Part shown: positions 12,778 through 24,690 of the stretch, piece after piece
Layout: each line of letters begins with the position of its first letter
Numbering within the stretch: the stretch's first letter is position 1
DNA from: Mastacembelus armatus
Lineage: Eukaryota; Chordata; Actinopteri; Synbranchiformes; Mastacembelidae
Assembly (NCBI RefSeq): GCF_900324485.2
Contig: NC_046646.1
Coordinates: 24,356,251-24,420,250 of the forward strand
DNA: 64,000 bases
Direction: 5' to 3'
Position numbers and translations under genes: made by a program
The notes under the pieces: model-generated
The model's database searches: none
What the model saw: only the letters and a program-made list of their open reading frames with translations
What the model was told of the DNA's origin: nothing

Positions 12778-13725
12778 ATGATGAACCAGACTTTTAGTGG
12801 GGACATAATAATCCTGGAGAGGCTACAGGTCACCCCCAAGACCTCCATCCCTGTTTTCATCCTCGTCCTCCTCATCTACATCTTCATCATGGTGACTAAC
12901 ATCGGTCTGGTAGTTGTGATTTGTAGGAGCAGGAGCCTCCACCAGCCCATGTACCTGCTCTTCTGCAACATGAGTATTAATAATGTGTTTGGGGCCACAA
13001 TAATTGTTCCTCAAGTACTCAGAGATCTGTTGTTGAACTCAGAGCGGTACATTTATTACACTGACTGTGTCTTTCAGGTTGTTTGTGTTCATCTACATGC
13101 ATGTGCCTCCCACACAGTTCTCATGGTCATGGCCTTTGATCGGTACGTGGCCATCTGTAACCCCCTGCGTTACGCCACCATCATGACCAACGGGATGGTG
13201 GTGAAACTGTCTGTGGGGGCCTGGGCAACAGCCTTTGTGTTGGTGATGAGCCTTGTGGGCCTCAGTGTTCGCTTGTCACGCTGCAGGTCAGTTATATCAC
13301 ATCCATTCTGTGACAACGCCTCCTTGTTCAAACTGTCCTGTGAAGATATCTCCGTTAATAGCATCTACGGCCTCGTCTACACCGTGGTCCTGCTGGGCTC
13401 CTCTATGTGCAGCGTAACACTCACCTATGTGAGGATCACTATGGTGTGTCTGAGCAGCAAGAACAAGGCCATGAACAGCAAAGCTCTGCAGACCTGTGCC
13501 ACCCACCTGGCTGTGTACATCATGCTCCTGGTGTCGGGCTTCATCATCGTCATTCTGCACCGTTTCCCTGAGCTGTCGGACCACAGGAAAGCAGCAGCTG
13601 TCCTGGGACACATTGCACTGCCTGCACTCAATGCTGTTATCTATGGGCTGCAAATTAAAGAGATCAGGCACAGGATTAAGGCTTTGTTCCACAACAGCAA
13701 AGTGGCTGTAATGGCTGCAAAATGA
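12778..13725 (+). CDS. Odorant receptor OR1
   Basis: An intact single-exon, 315-residue seven-membrane-segment odorant receptor, expected in cilia of olfactory sensory neurons, where it would signal through Golf. The first in-frame ATG gives MMNQT, matching MENQT of the paralogues and supplying an N-glycosylation sequon at N3. Visible motifs are LHQPMYLLFCN (TM2 entry), MAFDRYVAICNPLRY (end of TM3), a three-cysteine ECL2 (CRSVISHPFCDNASLFKLSC), KALQTCATH (TM6) and PALNAVIYGLQIKEIR (TM7). The upstream open extension contains no ATG and is not coding. A splice acceptor at 12753-12754 suggests a 5' UTR intron, and a polyadenylation signal AATAAA lies at 13915-13920. Its ligand cannot be read from sequence. 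Confidence 0.95.
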   Translation: MMNQTFSGDIIILERLQVTPKTSIPVFILVLLIYIFIMVTNIGLVVVICRSRSLHQPMYLLFCNMSINNVFGATIIVPQVLRDLLLNSERYIYYTDCVFQVVCVHLHACASHTVLMVMAFDRYVAICNPLRYATIMTNGMVVKLSVGAWATAFVLVMSLVGLSVRLSRCRSVISHPFCDNASLFKLSCEDISVNSIYGLVYTVVLLGSSMCSVTLTYVRITMVCLSSKNKAMNSKALQTCATHLAVYIMLLVSGFIIVILHRFPELSDHRKAAAVLGHIALPALNAVIYGLQIKEIRHRIKALFHNSKVAVMAAK

Positions 13726-16109
13726 CACAGTGTGATCTGAGAGCTGAGCCAAATGTAAAGAAATTTGCACTGATGCTTAAACAGGAGGGTAATATTTGCT
13801 GGGGTGGAAATCAGTGAACACATTTCTGCATGGACGATGTTGATGCTGCATTAAAATGCAGCAGAGTAGAAGAAAAACTGTCCCCTCTTATATTACGTAT
13901 GAATCATTTCTGGTAATAAATGAAACTATATATATATATTGAGTGTAGATGTGCAGTTTTATTGATAGAAATTGATTATACAGCACGATGCAAAGTGAAG
14001 GGTGTGAACACTTTCTGAAGCCAACATAAATAAACTTCACATCATGGTTCAGAGTATCAGCAGTTGACAGCTCTGCTCCTCTCGACACCCGAAACATAAA
14101 GTCAGATCAACTCAGTCATCGATGTTCTGGTACCAAGAACACACATGAACCAGCCTGTACTCAATAATGCTGTTTGTTATGGCCAATTCATGACTAGCAC
14201 CACTGTCCAATAACAAAACACCAAGTCACATCAGGGAGGCTGTTCCTCCCCATCACCTCATCCAGATTTCTCCATCACGTGTCCAGGTGTCCTTTTCAGA
14301 AGACCTGAAACTCTGAACTGCTGTTCAGCACATAAGTGGGCAAAGCATAGAGTTTAATCCAGAGCTTCAATGAGGGTATCCAGAAGATTGTCCAGGGACA
14401 CACACAGCAGGCAAAGACTGGATTAGGACTGATATTGTGCAAATACACACAACTGAAAACGTGAAAGGGTCTAGGGGGTCGTGGGGGGCTGGTTTATGGA
14501 GCTGGCTGCTGGTCAGGCTGCAACACTGTCTGAGGTCTAGCTGCTCCCGAGTTAGGCCGCTGAGGCTTTGGCTGGGACCTAACAGTTCCAACCTGCAGCC
14601 AGGTGTCCTGAACATTAAATCCACCAGGAAGGACAGCCTGGTCCTTTAGATCCTTTTTATAGCCTGTCCCTCAGCCCTGGTCAGAGACTGGGGATCGGAA
14701 GAAAACAGGGAGCCCAGGGCTGAAACACATTGGGAGACTGGGGCAGACAATGAAGTTCACTGAGTGGCAAACTGGAAGGTTGCTGGCAGAGCAGAGAGAG
14801 GAGCAGGCTGGAAGCCAGCTGTAGTCCAGACTGTAAAACTCGAGCAGAGAGGACGCAGGGGATATTAAATTCCAGAGAGGATTCAGGGGACTCTGTGTGG
14901 ACCGTAGCCCCTCAAGCCTGACCTGGTGAAGGCCATGAACTGCACCACGCCGTGCTCCCACATCAGCCATGGTTGGTCCTGACATACAGTAGCTGCTCGA
15001 TGCAGGAGCAGGCATCATAATCTGATTGAGGTCGGTGGTGGTTTTCAGCAAACACTCTGTAGCCCCAAACCCCTCGAGCTCTCTGGCTCTGCCTGCTGGG
15101 TCCATAACTGGCCCGTTTGTAATGTCAGGTTTGAAACAAAGTTGAGGACGCAGACAGAGCACAGGGACAGCAGGGACTCAATAGTGCAAATTCAATCAAA
15201 ATCGAAGCTGAGGACAAATACTTGAGAGAACACAAAACTACACAGGAAGACCCCAGATCAAGCATTAGTAAGATTTTTATCCAAGGAGCTGTGATGTTGT
15301 CACCAGTTTTAAACCCCAAGTTGCCCCTGGTGGCTGATCCATCGGTGTGTGAGTGTGTGAGTGAATGGACAAATAGTGTAAAAAGCACAAAGAGTACACT
15401 TGAGTGTAGCAAAGTGCTATTCAAATATAAGATAATTTACCATTTAACATAAACTTCTGAAGAAATACTGTGGAATCCACCCCAGTCATGTGAAACCCCA
15501 TGAACCCAGTGGACAGCACCCCGGAAACCTCTGATCAACAAAGTTAACTTCAGTGAAAAACACATCAGCCTTCCCTGAAGTTGAATCAAAGTTAAAAACT
15601 CCAGAGAGCTAAGCCCACAGGCTGAGTGTGTTGTGCACGTATAAAATGTGCCACCCCGTCTGTGGTGCGGCTGGAGGAGCGCCGTGTCAGCAGAGGTAAA
15701 CCTGAAGCCCACTTAGTTTCAGGATGTTGTCCAGCGGTTGCTTAATGTTCTGTGTGCTGTATCTGCTGTGTTGTGCTGAAAAAAGTATTATTAGCAGCAG
15801 GAAAATGACATGGAATATAAGCAGGAATCTGATGTTTTACTGCAAAAATGAAAGAACTCAATATTACTCAGTGAAGCACGATGAATGTTTAGAGGAGCTT
15901 TGATTTAAATCTTCAGATTCGCTCCATGGACAGTAAAAATACACTGTGTGTGACTGCAAAGCTGTGAAATTCATGTTCTAACAGATCAATGCACTAATAT
16001 TGAGAAGACTGAATATTAGTTTTACCTGAGGTTGTTCAACATCCTCACCAACACACTGACACAGTGTTTATTTGACTGGTCTGTCTGCTGAAAATACATG
16101 TCTCCAGGT
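13726..16109. other. 3' flank of OR1
   Basis: The 3' UTR with AATAAA at 13915 is followed by about 2.2 kb with no gene recognised. Longer minus-strand open frames (for example 14671-15162) show no domain and are duplicated passively in copy 2. Confidence 0.45.
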
Positions 16110-16111
16110 AA

Positions 16112-17412
16112 GTCCCAATCTGGTTTTCATAAAATCCACTCTCCTGAAACGGTCCTACTTAGGGTTTCTAATGACATTCTGATGGCTGCTGATGCAGGTG
16201 ACTGCACAGTGTTGGTTCTGCTGGATCTTAGCAGAGCATTCGACACTGTTGACCACTGCAATTTGCTTATATAGCTTCAATTCCCAAGTTAATATTTCCA
16301 GGTTCCTCCTAATTGTGTCTCTAGGACCTTATATGTCCCTTTGTCCCGAGGTGTACCACAAGGCTCCATGCTTGGCCCTCTGCTGTTCAGCCCATATATG
16401 CTACCTCTTTGTGAGATTATTAAGAGTTTTACATAAACTATCAGTTCCACAAGAATTGGCTATCCTACATTTATAAATGGATGGCTGACAACTTTTTACA
16501 ACTTAATAATGATAAAACTGAGATGTTTATCTTTTCCCTGGACAAAATTGTACCTAAAATTAAGCAGGTTATGCGGGACTTAACACTCTCTGACTGCAGT
16601 AATATAAAAAACCTGGGTATTATCTTTGACAGAGCTTTATGTTTTAACAATCATGTAAAGTCTGTTGTTCGTTCGTGTTTTTTCCATCTCAGGAACATTG
16701 TGCAGATTAGATCATTAGTCTCAAAAAAAGAGATGGAGATGCTCATTCATGCCTTTATCTCATCACATTTGGACTACTTGCAATGTTCTTTATACCTGTT
16801 TGAACAAAGCTTCCTTGGATCCACTTCAACTTATACAGAATGCAGCTGTAAGGCTTTTGACTAACTCTAGCAAGAGGTCACATATTTCTCCCATACTTAA
16901 AGACCTTCACTAGATTCCAATTGCTTTTAGAGTGCAATTTAACATTATAGTTATTATTTACAGAGCCACGGTCAAGCATCTTCCTATATTCAGGATCTAC
17001 TATACACTCATTCTCCTGGTCGGCCTTTGAGGTCTTCTAACCTTGATCTTTTAACTATCCCCCGAACACGTCTTGTGACAAAGGGTGATCGCTCTTGTTG
17101 TGCTGTGGCCCCAAGGCACTGGAATTCTCTACCCTTAATATTGAGATATATGGACTCTGTAGACTCTTAAAAAACACCTAAAGATGCACCTTTTTGGTCT
17201 AGCTTTCAGTTAGTAGTATAGTCAGCCAGTCATTCATTTTCATCTTTTATTGGTCATGATCTTTTCTGGTTTTGACTCTGTTCTTTGTTTGTTTGTTTTA
17301 TTGTATATTTGACTGTATGTATGCTTGACTTGTTTTATTGATATTATTGTGAAGGACTTTGTGACTTTTGTTTGTGAAAGGTGCTATATACATACATTTT
17401 ACTTACTTACTT
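16112..17412 (+). mobile_element. L2-clade LINE fragment, copy 2 (non-functional)
   Basis: Homologous to the fragment at 10690-11671. It includes the [13 protein letters not shown] region (about 16218-16260), the SLDKIVPKIKQVMRDLTLSD block (from about 16535) and the same (ACTT)n tail at 17400-17412. It keeps a longer 3' end with the L2 C-terminal stretch (about 16970-17340) that was deleted from copy 1. Frames are interrupted. Confidence 0.85.
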
Positions 17413-18301
17413 AGAGGGGCCAGTGGTGTCCAGGACTGTCACATTTCTGTCAGTACTGCCAATACTGAAACCTGCATTTGGATCCTTCTCATATTTGATG
17501 CAAACTCTGTCTGTAACTGTGATGAGTTAATCAGCGAGGGATGCTGCTGGGTGCTGAGTATCAATGGTTGCCGAGCAACAGTTGACCTGTTAACGTTCAA
17601 TGCAGCAGCTGACGGCGACCGAAGCACCAAATAAAAGTGTGTGCTGTCTGGGTCGGGTTCTGGGGGTGGAGGGAAGTTTGTGCTGTACGAGCTGACACAA
17701 ACCTCTGCTACTGCATCACTGTGTGTTTCAGACATTAGAAACTGGGTTGATGTCTAAAGCAGGGAAATGCTGTGTAGCTTACAGAACAGTGCTCACTGAG
17801 GTGGAGGATACAGTCTGTTGTGCTCAATGTGTCGAATCTCATGTTCTATCAGGAAACTTTGCACTTTGCTTCTCTGCTCAGCCAGATGAGAGAGAGGTTT
17901 GGTTTTATCTGCCATGTGTCTGTTCTCTGCTGCAAGTGAACACGATGCAACAGCAATGAGCCTGTGGAGAAACAGTGTCACTGTCACTCTGGATAACCTG
18001 CAGTGCACATTACAGTCAACAGTAGAAGCTGCAGAGAAAAGTGTTGACAGAGTGACTGGAAACACTGTGGGATGTTTCTAAATTCTTCAAATGTCATTTT
18101 ATGTGAGAAAATGGATTTTTCCAAACTCAGATTAAATTCTGACAATTCTAGTTCCCTTTGCACTGTTTTTGTCACTCTAATGCAGAAGTGGTTGGATTAA
18201 CTATAACAACTTCACTCAGATCATTTATTAAAAGACTGAGATCAAAGTCTTTTCTGTACCTGTGACTCTGTAACTCTGGAGACTGCAGCTGTTTTTCTTA
18301 G
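17413..18301. other. 5' flank and putative intron of OR2
   Basis: Same as the OR1 5' flank except for a deletion of about 205 bp after CCTGCATT near 17478, apparently between short GCATT direct repeats. The splice acceptor before the coding exon (AG at 18300-18301) is retained. Confidence 0.45.
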
Positions 18302-18324
18302 AATTGTTTTATGTGACACACGAT

Positions 18325-19272
18325 ATGATGAACCAGACTTTTAGTGGGGACATAATAATCCTGGAGAGGCTACAGGTCACCCCCAAGACCTCCATCCCTG
18401 TTTTCATCCTCGTCCTCCTCATCTACATCTTCATCATGGTGACTAACATCGGTCTGGTAGTTGTGATTTGTAGGAGCAGGAGCCTCCACCAGCCCATGTA
18501 CCTGCTCTTCTGCAACATGAGTATTAATAATGTGTTTGGGGCCACAATAATTGTTCCTCAAGTACTCAGAGATCTGTTGTTGAACTCAGAGCGGTACATT
18601 TATTACACTGACTGTGTCTTTCAGGTTGTTTGTGTTCATCTACATGCATGTGCCTCCCACACAGTTCTCATGGTCATGGCCTTTGATCGGTACGTGGCCA
18701 TCTGTAACCCCCTGCGTTACGCCACCATCATGACCAACGGGATGGTGGTGAAACTGTCTGTGGGGGCCTGGGCAACAGCCTTTGTGTTGGTGATGAGCCT
18801 TGTGGGCCTCAGTGTTCGCTTGTCACGCTGCAGGTCAGTTATATCACATCCATTCTGTGACAACGCCTCCTTGTTCAAACTGTCCTGTGAAGATATCTCC
18901 GTTAATAACATCTACGGCCTCGTCTACACCGTGGTCCTGCTGGGCTCCTCTATGTGCAGCGTAACACTCACCTATGTGAGGATCACTATGGTGTGTCTGA
19001 GCAGCAAGAAAAAGGCCATGAACAGCAAAGCTCTGCAGACCTGTGCCACCCACCTGGCTGTGTACATCATGCTCCTGGTGTTGGGCTTCATCATCGTCAT
19101 TCTGCACCGTTTCCCTGAGCTGTCGGACCACAGGAAAGCAGCAGCTGTCCTGGGACACATTGCACTGCCTGCACTCAATGCTGTTATCTATGGGCTGCAA
19201 ATTAAAGAGATCAGGCACAGGATTAAGGCTTTGTTCCACAACAGCAAAGTGGCTGTAATGGCTGCAAAATGA
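18325..19272 (+). CDS. Odorant receptor OR2
   Basis: An intact 315-residue single-exon odorant receptor, the tandem copy of OR1. I see only three residue differences: S to N in ECL2/TM5 (VNSIYGL to VNNIYGL), N to K in the loop before TM6 (SSKNKAM to SSKKKAM), and S to L in TM6 (LLVSGF to LLVLGF). All receptor motifs are kept: the NQT sequon at residue 3, MAFDRYVAICNPLRY, three ECL2 cysteines, KALQTCATH and NAVIYGLQIK. The start is the first in-frame ATG. AATAAA is at 19462-19467. The TM6 change could alter ligand binding; otherwise the two genes should be functionally equivalent. Confidence 0.95.
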   Translation: MMNQTFSGDIIILERLQVTPKTSIPVFILVLLIYIFIMVTNIGLVVVICRSRSLHQPMYLLFCNMSINNVFGATIIVPQVLRDLLLNSERYIYYTDCVFQVVCVHLHACASHTVLMVMAFDRYVAICNPLRYATIMTNGMVVKLSVGAWATAFVLVMSLVGLSVRLSRCRSVISHPFCDNASLFKLSCEDISVNNIYGLVYTVVLLGSSMCSVTLTYVRITMVCLSSKKKAMNSKALQTCATHLAVYIMLLVLGFIIVILHRFPELSDHRKAAAVLGHIALPALNAVIYGLQIKEIRHRIKALFHNSKVAVMAAK

Positions 19273-21656
19273 CACAGTGTGATCTGAGAGCTGAGCCAAA
19301 TGTAAAGACATTTGCACTGATGCTTAAACAGGAGGGTAATATTTGCTGGGGTGGAAATCAGTGAACACATTTCTGCATGGACGATGTTGATGCTGCGTTA
19401 AAATGCAGCAGAGTAGAAGAAAAACTGTCCCCTCTTATATTACGTATGAATCATTTCTGGTAATAAATGAAACTATATATATATATTGAGTGTAGATGTG
19501 CAGTTTTATTGATAGAAATTGATTATACAGCACGATGCAAAGTGAAGGGTGTGAACACTTTCTGAAGCCAACATAAATAAACTTCACATCATGGTTCAGA
19601 GTATCAGCAGTTGACAGCTCTGCTCCTCTCGACACCCGAAACATAAAGTCAGATCAACTCAGTCATCGATGTTCTGGTACCAAGAACACACATGAACCAG
19701 CCTGTACTCAATAATGCTGTTTGTTATGGCCAATTCATGACTAGCACCACTGTCCAATAACAAAACACCAAGTCACATCAGGGAGGCTGTTCCTCCCCAT
19801 CACCTCATCCAGATTTCTCCATCACGTGTCCAGGTGTCCTTTTCAGAAGACCTGAAACTCTGAACTGCTGTTCAGCACATAAGTGGGCAAAGCATAGAGT
19901 TTAATCCAGAGCTTCAATGAGGGTATCCAGAAGATTGTCCAGGGACACACACAGCAGGCAAAGACTGGATTAGGACTGATATTGTGCAAATACACACAAC
20001 TGAAAACGTGAAAGGGTCTAGGGGGTCGTGGGGGGCTGGTTTATGGAGCTGGCTGCTGGTCAGGCTGCAACACTGTCTGAGGTCTAGCTGCTCCCGAGTT
20101 AGGCCGCTGAGGCTTTGGCTGGGACCTAACAGTTCCAACCTGCAGCCAGGTGTCCTGAACATTAAATCCACCAGGAAGGACAGCCTGGTCCTTTAGATCC
20201 TTTTTATAGCCTGTCCCTCAGCCCTGGTCAGAGACTGGGGATCGGAAGAAAACAGGGAGCCCAGGGCTGAAACACATTGGGAGACTGGGGCAGACAATGA
20301 AGTTCACTGAGTGGCAAACTGGAAGGTTGCTGGCAGAGCAGAGAGAGGAGCAGGCTGGAAGCCAGCTGTAGTCCAGACTGTAAAACTCGAGCAGAGAGGA
20401 CGCAGGGGATATTAAATTCCAGAGAGGATTCAGGGGACTCTGTGTGGACCGTAGCCCCTCAAGCCTGACCTGGTGAAGGCCATGAACTGCACCACGCCGT
20501 GCTCCCACATCAGCCATGGTTGGTCCTGACATACAGTAGCTGCTCGATGCAGGAGCAGGCATCATAATCTGATTGAGGTCGGTGGTGGTTTTCAGCAAAC
20601 ACTCTGTAGCCCCAAACCCCTCGAGCTCTCTGGCTCTGCCTGCTGGGTCCATAACTGGCCCGTTTGTAATGTCAGGTTTGAAACAAAGTTGAGGACGCAG
20701 ACAGAGCACAGGGACAGCAGGGACTCAATAGTGCAAATTCAATCAAAATCGAAGCTGAGGACAAATACTTGAGAGAACACAAAACTACACAGGAAGACCC
20801 CAGATCAAGCATTAGTAAGATTTTTATCCAAGGAGCTGTGATGTTGTCACCAGTTTTAAACCCCAAGTTGCCCCTGGTGGCTGATCCATCGGTGTGTGAG
20901 TGTGTGAGTGAATGGACAAATAGTGTAAAAAGCACAAAGAGTACACTTGAGTGTAGCAAAGTGCTATTCAAATATAAGATAATTTACCATTTAACATAAA
21001 CTTCTGAAGAAATACTGTGGAATCCACCCCAGTCATGTGAAACCCCATGAACCCAGTGGACAGCACCCCGGAAACCTCTGATCAACAAAGTTAACTTCAG
21101 TGAAAAACACATCAGCCTTCCCTGAAGTTGAATCAAAGTTAAAAACTCCAGAGAGCTAAGCCCACAGGCTGAGTGTGTTGTGCACGTATAAAATGTGCCA
21201 CCCCGTCTGTGGTGCGGCTGGAGGAGCGCCGTGTCAGCAGAGGTAAACCTGAAGCCCACTTAGTTTCAGGATGTTGTCCAGCGGTTGCTTAATGTTCTGT
21301 GTGCTGTATCTGCTGTGTTGTGCTGAAAAAAGTATTATTAGCAGCAGGAAAATGACATGGAATATAAGCAGGAATCTGATGTTTTACTGCAAAAATGAAA
21401 GAACTCAATATTACTCAGTGAAGCACGATGAATGTTTAGAGGAGCTTTGATTTAAATCTTCAGATTCGCTCCATGGACAGTAAAAATACGCTGTGTGTGA
21501 CTGCAAAGCTGTGAAATTCATGTTCTAACAGATCAATGCACTAATATTGAGAAGACTGAATATTAGTTTTACCTGAGGTTGTTCAACATCCTCACCAACA
21601 CACTGACACAGTGTTTATTTGACTGGTCTGTCTGCTGAAAATACATGTCTCCAGGT
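19273..21656. other. 3' flank of OR2
   Basis: A duplicate of 13726-16109, with no additional gene recognised. Confidence 0.45.
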
Positions 21657-22530
21657 TATTACTGTAGGAAAGAATGAAATGTTATTAGGATCTCAACTTT
21701 AGCCTCACTAAGGCAGTGTGATGGGATTTAGAACTCACCTCTCTAATCTCATTTTTGATATGACTTGCACAGGAAACTTGGCTTTTTAGTGGAAACTTAG
21801 TTTTTGTTTTGATTGGACCTCATGTTGGCAAACATGTTGGATTTAGACTCACGTTCCTGAAGCTAAATGTGTGACTGAACTGTGACATCTGAAGTGTAAC
21901 TTTGGAGAGACACATTAGTTTCTGCTTCCACAGGTACATGAGTTTGATCCGGTGGATTCTTTTTGAAAATTTTGCCAGTGCTGATAACAAAGCTCATCTG
22001 ATCTGAATTATTTTACAATTTCAGAAATGATTTTGTTTTAACTTCTGCTTTTAGGTGAGAATTTTAATGTATGTGTTGGTTTGGCTTTGGTGACTTTTGA
22101 CAGGGGAAACTAAAAAGTTCTGCTGCTACAGAGCTGATATTGTGAATGATGCAAATTTTTACATCAGAGAAGTGAAAACAAACTTTTCTCCATGAAATGT
22201 TGTTTTGACATCGTTAAGCTTGTATCTTAGCACCTGTGGAAACGTTCACAGGCTGGAAAAGCCTCAAACTCACCAAAACAGGGGAGACATTTTCTGATGG
22301 CTGCATTACATGGACACATCTGTTCTGTGTTCAGTAGTGTTAGTTTGAGGATGATGCCAGGTATTTGTATTTTAAGCTGAACCAAACTAAGGCTCCGTTT
22401 GAAATATTAAAGGACCTTAGATGTTATTTCTACAATGATTTCTTTTTGCTCTATAACATCGTCACTTTGACAGACTGGGCTTTGATAACAAACACAGTGT
22501 TGAGTCTGTCTGTGATCCTCCCTCTGCAGT
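21657..22530. other. 5' flank and putative intron of OR3
   Basis: Unique sequence after the duplication junction. It ends in the acceptor TGATCCTCCCTCTGCAG (AG at 22528-22529), one base before the OR3 ATG, so OR3 too probably has an upstream non-coding exon. The promoter is not identified. Confidence 0.4.
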
Positions 22531-23463
22531 ATGGAGAATAAATCTTCAAATCTGGATATTCTACAGCTGGAGGGGTTAAAGATCAGCCCTGAATCAGCCA
22601 TTCCATCTTTCATCATCTTGCTCCTCATCTACATCTTCATCATTGTGTCCAACATCAGCCTTGTGGTCCTGATCTTCATGGACAGGAGCCTCCACCAGCC
22701 CATGTACCTGCTCTTCTGCAACCTGAGTATTAATGACGTGTTTGGGGCCACGATCGTCATTCCTCGCACACTGAGTGATGTTTTGACTCCAGTGACACAG
22801 CGATACATTCATTACTATGAGTGTGTCATTCAGGCCTTCTGTACTCACTTTTATGGAGGCACCTCCCACACAGTTCTCATGGTCATGGCCTTTGATCGCT
22901 ACATGGCCATCTGTAACCCTCTCCGATACGCCACCATCATGACCAAAAGGATGGTGGTGGTGCTGTCGGTGTCGGCCTGGGGGGTAGCCTTCGCTTTGAT
23001 TGTAATTCTCTTGAGCCTCACTGTCCGCTTGTCACGCTGCAGGCGCATGATAGAGAACGTATTTTGTGACAATGCTTCTTTATTCAAGTTGTCCTGTGAA
23101 AACGTTCTCATCAACCACATCTACGGCCTCGGCAGCGCCATGGCCACCATGACCTGCTCGCTTTGTAGCATGATGTTCACCTATGTGAGGATCACCATGG
23201 TGTGTCTGAGCAGCAAGAACAAGAAGAGGAACAGCAAAGCTCTGCAGACCTGTGCCACCCACCTGACTGTGTACATCATCATGTTGTTTTCAGGCTTCAT
23301 CATCATCCTCCTCCATCGTTTCCCTGATCTATCAGACCAAAGGAAGCTGGCGGCCATGTTGTTCCATGTGGTTCCTCCATCGTTAAATGCTGTCATTTAC
23401 GGGCTGCAAATCAAAGCAATCAGAGAAAAAATTTACATCATATTTATGGGGAAAAAGAAGTGA
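22531..23463 (+). CDS. Odorant receptor OR3
   Basis: An intact 310-residue single-exon odorant receptor, clearly in the same subfamily but more diverged from both neighbouring groups. The N-terminus is MENKSS with sequon NKS at residue 3. It has LHQPMYLLFCNLSINDVFGAT, MAFDRYMAICNPLRY (M for the usual V after DRY), ECL2 cysteines (CRRMIENVFCDNASLFKLSC), KALQTCATH, and the canonical Asn in TM7 (SLNAVIYGLQIKAIR). TM5 (LGSAMATMTCSLCSMMF) is unlike all other copies, suggesting a distinct ligand range. It ends in a lysine-rich tail, GKKK. A splice acceptor abuts the ATG, and a candidate AATAAA lies at 23972-23977. Confidence 0.95.
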   Translation: MENKSSNLDILQLEGLKISPESAIPSFIILLLIYIFIIVSNISLVVLIFMDRSLHQPMYLLFCNLSINDVFGATIVIPRTLSDVLTPVTQRYIHYYECVIQAFCTHFYGGTSHTVLMVMAFDRYMAICNPLRYATIMTKRMVVVLSVSAWGVAFALIVILLSLTVRLSRCRRMIENVFCDNASLFKLSCENVLINHIYGLGSAMATMTCSLCSMMFTYVRITMVCLSSKNKKRNSKALQTCATHLTVYIIMLFSGFIIILLHRFPDLSDQRKLAAMLFHVVPPSLNAVIYGLQIKAIREKIYIIFMGKKK

Positions 23464-24375
23464 ATGTACACAGATGGTATTGGAATATTGTTAGTCCAGG
23501 TAGTACATAAGTAAATGTCCAGTTGTGCAACTCAGATATCTGTGCTCTCAACTGGACTCAGCATTTGGTTCTGTTAAGGGTCCGGGTCCACGTTCATAAA
23601 AAAGTCCTTCTGGATCTTATATCTTTCCTCATTCTTTCCCATAGTCAGGTAGCAGGCTTTTCATTATCAGCCATTCCTGGCTGTCACTGCAGCTTGACAA
23701 AAGGTTTGGATTTTGCCAGGCACAATTAGTGAAGCATAAGGCTCAGATTTATTTTTCAGTAAACATTATTTGGTGCAGGTTAAAAAGTACTTTGCAGTGC
23801 TTACTAATAATATCACTTACATGTAGCACATGAAATATAAATATATTTAATTCCTAAAAGATTTTGCATATGTAAGAGCTTAGCCCTCTGCACATTTCTT
23901 ATGTTTTCTGTTTATGTTGATATTTTTTACCATAATCAGACAATAATATGTTTAGGGGCTGTCTCGTCCTAAATAAAGAGCTGTCAATCATTTGGGGCCG
24001 ATAGCTCTTCTGTTTATATGCTAACACATTGAAAGTATTTAAAAACTGAATAAACTTCAAATTGCTGTCAGCAGTACTTTATGGACATGAACCCAGTAGA
24101 TGTGATGATCGTTTGGAGCACAGCCTCCAGCCTCTTTACTCCAAAGTATTTCATTAGAGACATTTCTTCAATTTATATCATTGAATGAAATGAAGAGAAA
24201 CTATGCTTCATTTTTTCTTACAGTGGGTTTTGTATATGTATAATAATAAAGACAATATTTATACATTCATTTGTCACTGATGCTTCCTGCATTAAATTTC
24301 ATCATCACACCCCATGATTGAGCTTTTGTGACCCAGGTCCAGGTTCTGTTCTGCTCATTTGGGCTCTCTGTTTGT
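23464..24375. other. 3' flank of OR3
   Basis: 3' UTR and spacer, AT-rich, with no further gene recognised. Confidence 0.4.
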
Positions 24376-24428
24376 ACAACAACAACAACAACAACAACAA
24401 TAATAATAATAATAAGAAGAAGAAGAAT
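24376..24428. repeat. (CAA)n-(TAA)n-(AAG)n compound microsatellite
   Basis: A run of about eight ACA triplets passes into TAA and then GAA triplets, directly next to the 3' end of a LINE fragment, so it probably grew from that element's tail. Confidence 0.9.
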
Positions 24429-24690
24429 TAGAATTTTATTTATAAAGCACTTTTCTTACAAAGTACAAAGTGCTATACCATTTCTTGAATATCATTCAGA
24501 CACGTGAGAAGAGAACTTAACACAGAGATACAGTTGTGTGTCATCAGCATAGCAATGGAAAGAGCCATCATGTCTGCAGATGACATCACCCAGGGGCAAC
24601 ACGTAAACAGAAAATAGTATTGGACTGAGAATCGATCCTGGAGATTCACCATACTTTATATTGCAAAAGGAAAATATAAAATCATTGAAT
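24429..24690 (-). mobile_element. L2-like LINE reverse transcriptase fragment
   Basis: On the minus strand, the translation of 24655-24510 contains GSILSPILFSVYVLPLGDVI followed by the catalytic motif block CYADDTQLYL, which is diagnostic of L2/CR1-group reverse transcriptases. The left side (24436-24480) resembles a LINE 3' end (TTTATTTATAAAGCACTTTTC). Only this small piece remains, and it abuts a Tc1 fragment. Confidence 0.75.

Larger units (their letters stand above)
10690..16109. repeat. Tandem duplication, copy 1 (OR1 unit)
   Basis: Contains L2 sequence, the OR1 5' flank, OR1 and about 2.4 kb of 3' flank. It is repeated almost base for base at 16110-21656. Within the non-LINE part the copies are collinear at an offset of 5547 bp with only scattered substitutions. 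Copy 1 retains about 205 bp (about 11738-11942) that copy 2 lacks. Confidence 0.9.
16110..21656. repeat. Tandem duplication, copy 2 (OR2 unit)
   Basis: Begins abruptly in L2 reverse transcriptase sequence directly after the end of copy 1 (the shared CTCCAGGTAAGT context at 16103-16114) and ends at the same CCAGG where copy 1 ended, after which unique sequence starts (TTATTACTG, from 21656). Near-identity over about 4.2 kb around the gene points to a recent event. Confidence 0.9.

Noticed and set aside
13985-14030. GGGTGTGAACACTTTCTGAAG, similar to a Tc1-type end
   Set aside because: Only a short match, with no partner end, transposase or TA target resolved.
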